The notes below the pieces were generated by a model, which was not told the DNA's origin, did no database searches, and saw only the letters and a program-made list of their open reading frames with translations. A stretch of 28,540 nucleotides of DNA, from assembly GCA_036788095.1 (NCBI GenBank), contig DAIQOA010000042.1:1-28540 (forward strand). Direction: 5' to 3'. The DNA is from Anaerohabitans sp036788095. GTDB lineage: Bacteria; Zhuqueibacterota; Zhuqueibacteria; Residuimicrobiales; Residuimicrobiaceae. Shown piece after piece: positions 15,217-22,290 of the stretch (positions are counted from its first letter, which is position 1; the number at the start of each line of letters is the position of its first letter). The position numbers were made by a program, and so were the translations under genes.

Positions 15217-15254
15217 AGCGCATGAAATGAAATTCAATCAACAAAGAGCTGAAT

Positions 15255-17672
15255 ATGAGACTTGGCCATCTGCTATCCCTTGTTTTGATTTCTACATGGA
15301 CGCTCGTAGCGGCGGCCATTTCAAATGAGCTGGATCGCTCCGGCCCAGCCATCGCTTTGCAATCCGTCGTCTATCAGGTGGGCGATCAATGGCATTGTCC
15401 ATTGTGCCGGCAACCGGTTGAAAACCGCGACCGCTTCGGCATGGATCTCAAGCTGTGCCTGTCGGAATGGCATGATGTATTCATCGACCCGGAGTATTTT
15501 AACACGAAAATCCGCACCATCAGCGACGAAGAACTGGTCGCTTCTCTGTCCATGCCTGCGATGGACCCGGCTTTACGGCAGGCCCTGCAGGCCACGGATA
15601 ACGAGCGGATTTCGGTTCTGCTGCATGATTATTTTCTCGCTCGTCCGGATAACCGCCGGCTGTCGACCTATGACACCTATAACCGCAAGTACTTTATCAC
15701 CATCGACGAGTTTCTTCAGGAGGTGCGCGCAGACAGCCATCGCACCAACACTATCGTCCGTTCCGCCCAAACCTTCTATACGCCTGAACAAGGGTTCACC
15801 CTGTTCGGCGTTCACTGGGGCGACCGCATCGATTTCAATCACACCTACAGCAACGCCAGCAAGTGGGGCGTGCACTATCTCTCGTTTTTAGATGATCAGA
15901 TCAACTATTTTCTGCTGACGCGCGACCCGCAGACCGCACGGGCTTTTGAGACGGTTTTCAACCAGTGGTACGATCAATTGGACAGCGTTCAGCAGGAGCC
16001 GGTGATCCACTATCAAAAATCCTATGATTTTATCTGGTATGAACTGGGCCTCGCCAACCGGACGCAGAAATTCATCGACGCCGCGCGTGTCTTCGGCGGC
16101 CATCTTTCTCCAGAGACCCACAAGCGACTGCTGAAGATCATCCTCGGCTCCTCCAGGTGGCTGGAGCAGTGCCTGGAGAAAACCCCCTTTCATCCCTACA
16201 ACTGGCAGACGCACACCGCCTTTACTTTGTCCTACGCGGCAGCGGTCTTTCCCGAGTTCGCCGAATCCGCCGATTGGCTGGCGCTCGGGAAAAAATACAT
16301 GATCCTTCATCTGGAGAACGACATTCGCGATGACGGCGGCTATGTGGAGCGCACACCCGGCTATGCGAGCTATATGTTTTCCGTGTTCTACCGTTACATG
16401 ATGATGATGGAATATTTTTTGAACGATCCCTCTCTGCGGCAAACCTATCTGCCCAGACTGGAAAAATTTATCGAATATTTTGTCCTCACCCAGACGCCGG
16501 TGGGCGTCAATGCGCCTTTTAACGATGCCGCCAGAGGCAAAGACCTGGTGACGCTGTTCAAGGAGATGAGCGTTTTCTTCCGCCGCGGGGATTTTCTCGG
16601 CGGTGTGCGCAACGAGTTTTCTCCCGAGGCGCTGGCGACGCTGCCCGTCACGGTTCGGGAACCGGCCATCACCTCCATCGATTTTCCCGATTCTCGGTTC
16701 GTAGTCATGCGCGATTCCTGGCAACCCACTTCCTATTATTTGATGTTGAACTACGGCGAATGGCAGAATCACACCCATTATGACCAGCTGGATTTCGAGA
16801 TCTATGCCAACGGCGTTCCCATCGCCGTGGACGCCGGCATCGGCCGCTTCGGCTATCTCGATTCGCTGCACGTCAGCTGGTACAAGCATCCGCTGGCGCA
16901 CAATATGGTCACCATCAATCAGGCGGTTCCGGAGAAGCGGGACCGGCCGGGCTACGACAAGGTCTGGGCGCCCCTGACCAACGTCGAGTTTTTCGCCGCC
17001 ACGCACGACGGCTACCTTGAATATCAAAAGGCACGGCACCGGCGTCACGTCGTGTTCGCTAAAAAGCGCTACTGGCTGATCATCGATCAAGTGTATGCCG
17101 AGGGCAAAGGCCGGGAGATGGATTTCAACCTGCATACGCCCTGTTCCATGACCGCGGTCGAGGACGGCTTTGTTTCACTGGAGGAAACCGGCTTTCTGAT
17201 CAAACAGGAACATCAGGATGCGCCGTTAGTTGATAAAATCAAAGACAAAGGCATCGCCGATCTGCGCGGCCTGGCTGGCGAACCCTCTCATCGCGATATC
17301 GACTGGTTGATCTTTCGCAAGAAACTACAGGGCGATCCGGCTGTCGACCGGATGGCCACTCTGATCTTTCCCTTTGCCGCCAGAAGCAACCTTTCCGCTG
17401 AGACAATAACAGTGACCGGACCGGCGTTGAAAGACCACGCCGCTGCCGGCTATGTGGTCAAGACGCCGGATCGTGAGGATCTGATCATCGTGTCCGACGG
17501 CACTCACCGTCGATTCACCGATGACATCGCCGGTGATTTTACCCATGGCTGGTTCAGCTACCGCGACGGACGTCTGGACGCTGCGGCGTTCACCGATGTC
17601 AGCCGCTGCAAGGTCAAGGGCATGAGAAGCCTTTCCTTTAAAACCAAAAGAGAGTACGAGTTCAAAAGGTGA
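15255..17672 (+). CDS. Exported heparinase II/III-family polysaccharide lyase-like protein
   Basis: An 805-residue protein with a signal peptide (about 1-22), an N-terminal region holding HCPLCRQPVENRDRFGMDLKLC (a possible metal knuckle), an alpha/alpha-toroid domain (about 100-440) including GGYVERTPGYASYMF and RYMMMMEYF, and a heparinase II/III-like beta-sandwich (PF07940, about 475-780) with WQNHTHYDQLDFEIYANG, VDAGIGRFGY and HPLAHNMVTIN. The His and Tyr residues here are those expected to form the lyase site. Such enzymes cleave uronic-acid polymers (alginate, heparin/heparan, oligoalginate) by beta-elimination; the substrate cannot be told. It heads a plus-strand series with LarA and an isochorismatase-fold protein. 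A weak AAAGAG site precedes the ATG. Confidence 0.82.
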   Translation: MRLGHLLSLVLISTWTLVAAAISNELDRSGPAIALQSVVYQVGDQWHCPLCRQPVENRDRFGMDLKLCLSEWHDVFIDPEYFNTKIRTISDEELVASLSMPAMDPALRQALQATDNERISVLLHDYFLARPDNRRLSTYDTYNRKYFITIDEFLQEVRADSHRTNTIVRSAQTFYTPEQGFTLFGVHWGDRIDFNHTYSNASKWGVHYLSFLDDQINYFLLTRDPQTARAFETVFNQWYDQLDSVQQEPVIHYQKSYDFIWYELGLANRTQKFIDAARVFGGHLSPETHKRLLKIILGSSRWLEQCLEKTPFHPYNWQTHTAFTLSYAAAVFPEFAESADWLALGKKYMILHLENDIRDDGGYVERTPGYASYMFSVFYRYMMMMEYFLNDPSLRQTYLPRLEKFIEYFVLTQTPVGVNAPFNDAARGKDLVTLFKEMSVFFRRGDFLGGVRNEFSPEALATLPVTVREPAITSIDFPDSRFVVMRDSWQPTSYYLMLNYGEWQNHTHYDQLDFEIYANGVPIAVDAGIGRFGYLDSLHVSWYKHPLAHNMVTINQAVPEKRDRPGYDKVWAPLTNVEFFAATHDGYLEYQKARHRRHVVFAKKRYWLIIDQVYAEGKGREMDFNLHTPCSMTAVEDGFVSLEETGFLIKQEHQDAPLVDKIKDKGIADLRGLAGEPSHRDIDWLIFRKKLQGDPAVDRMATLIFPFAARSNLSAETITVTGPALKDHAAAGYVVKTPDREDLIIVSDGTHRRFTDDIAGDFTHGWFSYRDGRLDAAAFTDVSRCKVKGMRSLSFKTKREYEFKR

Positions 17673-17723
17673 TAGCCGGCTCATCCGGTGGACGATCCTG
17701 AACTGATTCGATCAAGGAGCTGC

Positions 17724-18992
17724 ATGCGCTACTGTTTCCCCTACGATTCGATCGCACCCATTGAAATTCCTTCCTCTCATCCGGTGGATGTCTACACCGT
17801 TCAATCCATTGAGGCCGGCAGGCAGGAGGCTGAAGAGATCGTGGCCGCCAGCCTGGCGAATCCCATCGGCATGCCGAGGCTTTCGCAGCTGGTCCATACC
17901 GGTTCCCGCGTTTTGATCCTGGTCGACGACATATCGCGACCGACGCCGGCCCATCAGATTTTGCCCGCAGTGCTGGGAGAACTGGGTCGCGGTGGAGCGA
18001 GTGACGCCAACATTCGCTTTTTAATCGCTCTGGGCACACATCGCAGCATGACCGATCAAGAGATCGCGGCCAAAATCGGCGTTCTTCAGGCAAATCGGTT
18101 TCAGGTGTTGAACCATGAATGGTATAATCCCGCGCTGCTGCACTCTTATGGCCGTCTGGATGACGGAACCGAGGTGCTGCTCAACCATGCCCTGCACGAA
18201 GCGGACGTGGTGATCGGCGTCGGCAGCATTGCGCCGCATCCGGCCGCCGGGTTTTCCGGCGGCGGCAAGATCATCGCTCCGGGCGTCGCCAGCGATGAGG
18301 CGGTCGGCGAATTTCACTGGCGCAGCGTGCAGTATGCGCAGAAAGAGGTGCTGGGTGTGCGCGACAATCCGATGCGGCAGCGCATCGATGCCATGGCCCA
18401 CATGGCCGGGCTCACGGCCATCGTCAATGTGGTTTTGGACGGCGAGAATAAAATCGTTCGTTGCTTCACCGGCCATCCGGTAGAGGCTCACCGTGAGGGG
18501 TGCCGCTTTTCGCAAACCCTTTATCAGGTGGCGGTGGACCGGCCGCAAGACGCCGGCATTTTTATTATCGATACGCACCCGCTCGATCAGGATCTGTGGC
18601 AGGGCGTTAAGGCCCTTTGCGCGCTCGAGTGCATTGTGCCGGACGACGCAGTGGTCATCATCGTTACACCTTGCCCCGAGGGCGTCAGCCGGCAGCACCC
18701 GGATGTGTTGGCAGTGGGATACCGGGGACTGGCCGCCACGACCGAACTGGTGAACGCGGGCCGTCTGGATAAAGTGACGGCGCATAACATCGTCCAGGGC
18801 GGCCGGTTGATCGAACGCACGCAGGCGTTCCTGGTGTCCCCGGGCATCGCTACCGAGGATATCCAGCGCCTTGGCTTTACGCCGTTTGCTTGCGCGCAGG
18901 ACGCGCTGAACGAGGCGATTCGCCGCAAAGGCAACCGTGAACGAGTGATCCTGCTGGGCATGGGCGGAGAAATCTGTCCGAAAGCGGTTTAA
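17724..18992 (+). CDS. LarA-family nickel-dependent 2-hydroxyacid racemase/epimerase
   Basis: A 422-residue protein of the lactate racemase family, which uses the nickel-pincer nucleotide cofactor for hydride transfer at C2 of hydroxyacids. The key residues are all present: DDISRPTP, LGTHRSM (His106), IAPHPAAGFSGGGKIIAPG (His172, Lys182, the lysine that binds the cofactor covalently) and EFHW (His198). These correspond with a constant offset of 2 to His108, His174, Lys184 and His200 of Lactobacillus LarA. The start at 17724 has AAGGAG upstream; a GTG at 17688 is less likely. Family members include malate racemases and gluconate 2-epimerases, so a sugar acid derived from lyase products is a reasonable but unproven substrate. 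Cofactor genes larB/C/E are not in the window. Confidence 0.85.
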   Translation: MRYCFPYDSIAPIEIPSSHPVDVYTVQSIEAGRQEAEEIVAASLANPIGMPRLSQLVHTGSRVLILVDDISRPTPAHQILPAVLGELGRGGASDANIRFLIALGTHRSMTDQEIAAKIGVLQANRFQVLNHEWYNPALLHSYGRLDDGTEVLLNHALHEADVVIGVGSIAPHPAAGFSGGGKIIAPGVASDEAVGEFHWRSVQYAQKEVLGVRDNPMRQRIDAMAHMAGLTAIVNVVLDGENKIVRCFTGHPVEAHREGCRFSQTLYQVAVDRPQDAGIFIIDTHPLDQDLWQGVKALCALECIVPDDAVVIIVTPCPEGVSRQHPDVLAVGYRGLAATTELVNAGRLDKVTAHNIVQGGRLIERTQAFLVSPGIATEDIQRLGFTPFACAQDALNEAIRRKGNRERVILLGMGGEICPKAV

Positions 18993-19010
18993 CCTAAAAG
19001 GGCATGTCCT

Positions 19011-19742
19011 ATGGAGCTGATTATACCAGGCCGTTATTATCGCATGTATCCCCCCGAATCCTATCTTGGCCATGCCGAAGAGACCCTGCACCTGGCGCTG
19101 GAGCGCACAGCGTTCATGTTGATCGATGTCTATGGACTGGGCTACAGCCCCGGAGAGCCGGAGCCGGAACGCCCGGCGCTTTTTTACCAGGGCTCCACCG
19201 AAGTGGAGCGCCGGGTGATGGTCGATCACATCAAGCCGGCGCTGGAAGCGGCGCGCCGCATCAAAATGCCGGTGATCTATGTGAACAATTCCAATCAACG
19301 GGTGGCGACGCAACACAGCGAGTTCGGCGGCCTGCTCGTGCGCACTCATGGCCTGTCCGTAGAAGAGCGCTGGGAGACGGATCCGGCTGAATTCCGCTTC
19401 AGCAAACTGGTCGAACCTCGTGCGGGCGAGTATCTCGTGCACAAACAGATGTACAGCGGTTTTTTCGAGACCTGTTTGGAGACGCTGCTGCGGAATTTGC
19501 AGATCAAGAATCTGGTGGTGGTGGGATTTGCCGCCAACGCCTGCGTGCTGGGCACTCTTGTCGATGCGTTTTACCGCAACTATCGCATCCTGTTGTTGCG
19601 TGATGGCACCGCGGCCATGGAATATCACGACACCCTGGAAGAGCAGCAGATCACGCGACACATCATCCGCCATGTGGAAGCGTTCCTCGGCTATACGACG
19701 ACCTGCGCGGATTTTGTCCGCAGCTGCGCGGCTGTGTTATAA
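19011..19742 (+). CDS. Isochorismatase-fold cysteine hydrolase (amidohydrolase type)
   Basis: A 243-residue cysteine hydrolase of the isochorismatase superfamily (PF00857). The catalytic triad is visible: Asp39 in FMLIDVYG, Lys145 in VHKQMYSGFFET, and Cys178 in GFAANACVLGTLVDA, with the cis-peptide-containing segment before Cys. Residues 45-65 form an insert (GEPEPERPALF). The pattern is closest to the RutB/ureidoacrylate, biuret or nicotinamidase-like amidases rather than true isochorismatase. It starts 18 bp after larA and is surely co-transcribed. In context it may remove an amide or carbamoyl group from a sugar derivative, which is inference. Confidence 0.82.
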   Translation: MELIIPGRYYRMYPPESYLGHAEETLHLALERTAFMLIDVYGLGYSPGEPEPERPALFYQGSTEVERRVMVDHIKPALEAARRIKMPVIYVNNSNQRVATQHSEFGGLLVRTHGLSVEERWETDPAEFRFSKLVEPRAGEYLVHKQMYSGFFETCLETLLRNLQIKNLVVVGFAANACVLGTLVDAFYRNYRILLLRDGTAAMEYHDTLEEQQITRHIIRHVEAFLGYTTTCADFVRSCAAVL

Positions 19743-19941
19743 AGACAGCTCGCCCGGTTATCCAGCTCCATTCTGTCCGCCTTGCATTTTTGCAGCGAGG
19801 GATCAGCCGATTCGTTTAATTAAATTCTTCAGCTCGATGGTTTTAATCGCTGGCCAACCCGGGCGTAGACCAGACGCAGTTTTCCTGCCTTATCCGCCGC
19901 CGTTTCACTGGATATGCTTTCCGATAACCTGATGAGGGAAT

Positions 19942-22194
19942 ATGAGTAAAACGAGCGTTCAGATTCTGGCCTGTTTATTCTGCATCACTGTAGCAAAGGC
20001 CGCCGGCGCAGAATCCTCAGCTGCCCGGCCTGCGCTTTGGCAGCCCGTCGTTGATCTGGTCTATCTGCAGGAGGTGGGTTTTTCGATCCAAACCAAACAG
20101 CCGCTGACGGCTGTGGCGGTGTTGTCCGGCGTTGCTTATGTCGGTGATAGTCAGGGCGTCTGGCGTGTGGACGGCGACACTCTGGTCAGATCGCCTGGAC
20201 CAAAAGGCCCGGTGACCAGGCTGAGAGTTTTTGATCAGACTCTGTGGGCCGTTGCCGCGAATGGGCTGTGGCGCTATGACCATGATGCGTGGAAACGGAT
20301 TACAGAACAGGCGGTCGTTGACCTGTGCACACACAACGGCAGTCTGCTGGCCGTTTTAGCCAGGAGTGTCTTCATCCTGGACAAGGGCAAACTGAGGATT
20401 TTCGCCCAAGCGGGCGCCGCTGATCTGCGGGGCATCGCCTCGTATGCCGGCGCTGTGTATGTGCACGACGGTAAAGAGATCGGCCTGTTGGATCAAGGCA
20501 AGATACTCACCACCGAGGTCGCTGATTGGGGCACCTTGCCGGCTGGCTGCGAAGTGAGGGACATCATGACTTTCGGCAGCCGTCTGTGTGTGGCCACCAA
20601 CCGGGGCCTGGCGCTGCTGCGCGGCATGACCTGGCATCAGGTTCACGGCGTTGACGGCCTGTGCTGTGAAAACACGCTGTGCCTGGCGCAGCGATTTGAT
20701 CATGATCTCTGGATCGGCACTCGGCGCGGCGCCATCCGCAATGTCAACGGCGAATACCAGTTTTTCTCAGCCGCCCGCTGGATCCCCAATGAAAAGGTCA
20801 ATGCGATCGCCTGCGGCGAGAAGACGGTTTATCTGGCCACGGACGCCGGGCTGGGCATCATCACCTATGAACCGTACACCCTGGCCAAGAAAGCGGCGTA
20901 CTATGAACGCTGGCTCGAAGAGTGGGGGATGAAACGGCTCGGTTTTGTGCATTCGCTCTTTCTGGTCGACGGCCAATGGCAGCGGGAGGTCAGCGACAAC
21001 GACGTAGGCTACAGCAGCCATTATCTGGCGGCAAAATCTTTCGAATACGCTGTGACCGGAGATCCACAATCCCGGGCGGAAGCGGTGGAGATGATGAAAT
21101 CGGTGAAATGGAGTGAAGAGATCACCCCCATAGACGGATTTCCGGCGCGCTCCATCTATGCCGTGGGTGAGCCCACCATCAAAGCCATGCATGGGTCCGG
21201 TGGGCTGCCGGCCGAATGGCATATCACCGCCGACAGCGTCTGGGAATGGAAGGGCGACACCTCCAGCGATGAGATCGACGCCCATGTCTACGAGACGACG
21301 ATCTTTCTCAGCCTGGTTGCAGACGACAAGGAGCGCAAATGGGCTGTCGACCACCTGCGGCGTGTGATCGGTCACATCGTTGACAACGGTTTTTTGCTGC
21401 GCGACGTTGACGGCGAACCCACGCGCTGGGCGCGCTGGGATCCGGCCTATCTGCAAACGCCCTACGGTTACTATGCCCGCGGATTGAATGGATTGGAGCT
21501 GTTCAATTATCTAACCGCGGCCCGACGCTTGACCGGGGATGACAGGTTTGTCGAGGCCAAACGGGTCCATCTGGCACAGGGCTACCGGAAAGACATTCTA
21601 CGGCAGAAATTGACCTTTCCTCCGTCGAGCTATACTCATTTTGATGATCGCCTTGCCTTTTATTCCTATTATCCGCTGATCCAATTTGAGACCGATGAGG
21701 AGCTCAAGGCTTTGTGGCTGAGAAGCCTGGAACGCAGTTGGGAGATCAAGCGCATCGAAGCCGTGCCGTGGTTCAATATAATCTACGGCAGCCTCACCGG
21801 CAACGACTGCGAACTGGATCGCGCGGTCGCCCATCTGCGCGAGTGGCCGCTGGATTTGCGCAGGCATTCCTACACCAACAGCCACCGTGACGATCTTTAT
21901 GCGCCGGAAGGGTATCGCGTCTACTCTGGACGAAGTAAACCGTTGTCGCCCCGCGAGACCGAACCCAATCGCTGGGATGGGGACTTTATGCGTCTGGATG
22001 GAATCTATGGCGGCAAGGTCATTGCCGATCCCGGCGGCTGGCTGGATGCGTATTGGATGGGCCGGTATTACGGCATGATCACGGCGCCGCAGACGGACGA
22101 CCCGAGCCTGCTGACCGTAGAGAAACGGGGCCTGCAACTCGGCGCCAAACCCTACACCGGTCCTGAACGCCCCAAACTTGTACACGAACGATGA
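19942..22194 (+). CDS. Exported protein: N-terminal beta-propeller plus C-terminal alpha/alpha-toroid-like domain
   Basis: A 750-residue protein with a signal peptide (about 1-24). Residues about 45-310 contain six or seven repeats of the propeller type seen in two-component regulator propellers (GVWRVDGDTLV, GLWRYDHDAWKRI, GLALLRGMTWHQV, LWIGTRRGAIRNVNGEYQFF, VYLATDAGLGI). Residues about 325-730 are helix-rich with many Trp/Tyr (GYSSHYLAAKSFEYAVTG, YYARGLNGLELFNYL, LDAYWMGRYYGM), as in alpha/alpha-toroid glycosidases and lyases. No known catalytic motif is certain. Acidic residues and the WEWKGDTSSDEIDAH segment are candidates for an active site. Downstream of the hydrolase by 199 bp, with GAGGG before ATG. 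Probable polysaccharide-acting enzyme or binding protein. Confidence 0.6.
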   Translation: MSKTSVQILACLFCITVAKAAGAESSAARPALWQPVVDLVYLQEVGFSIQTKQPLTAVAVLSGVAYVGDSQGVWRVDGDTLVRSPGPKGPVTRLRVFDQTLWAVAANGLWRYDHDAWKRITEQAVVDLCTHNGSLLAVLARSVFILDKGKLRIFAQAGAADLRGIASYAGAVYVHDGKEIGLLDQGKILTTEVADWGTLPAGCEVRDIMTFGSRLCVATNRGLALLRGMTWHQVHGVDGLCCENTLCLAQRFDHDLWIGTRRGAIRNVNGEYQFFSAARWIPNEKVNAIACGEKTVYLATDAGLGIITYEPYTLAKKAAYYERWLEEWGMKRLGFVHSLFLVDGQWQREVSDNDVGYSSHYLAAKSFEYAVTGDPQSRAEAVEMMKSVKWSEEITPIDGFPARSIYAVGEPTIKAMHGSGGLPAEWHITADSVWEWKGDTSSDEIDAHVYETTIFLSLVADDKERKWAVDHLRRVIGHIVDNGFLLRDVDGEPTRWARWDPAYLQTPYGYYARGLNGLELFNYLTAARRLTGDDRFVEAKRVHLAQGYRKDILRQKLTFPPSSYTHFDDRLAFYSYYPLIQFETDEELKALWLRSLERSWEIKRIEAVPWFNIIYGSLTGNDCELDRAVAHLREWPLDLRRHSYTNSHRDDLYAPEGYRVYSGRSKPLSPRETEPNRWDGDFMRLDGIYGGKVIADPGGWLDAYWMGRYYGMITAPQTDDPSLLTVEKRGLQLGAKPYTGPERPKLVHER

Positions 22195-22242
22195 TCGCTG
22201 ACACAAGGGCGGAAGTCTAACTGCTAGTGCCGTGTGGGTGTT

Positions 22243-22271
22243 GAACAACGTGACAGTGTTCTTTTTTTTTT
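22243..22271 (+). terminator. Possible weak terminator before nifS-selD
   Basis: GAACA (22243-22247) and TGTTC (22257-22261) form a 5-bp stem followed by ten T. The stem is short, so termination would be partial. It would separate the propeller gene from the NifS-SelD gene, whose ribosome binding site begins 7 bases after the T-run. Confidence 0.3.
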
Positions 22272-22290
22272 CATTCTAAGGAGCTTGCTC

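Noticed and set aside
15888..19673. Long minus-strand frames (15888-17135, 18021-19673) under the lyase, LarA and hydrolase genes
   Set aside because: Composition is typical of the antisense of GC-rich genes and no domain is visible; the plus-strand genes have complete active sites.
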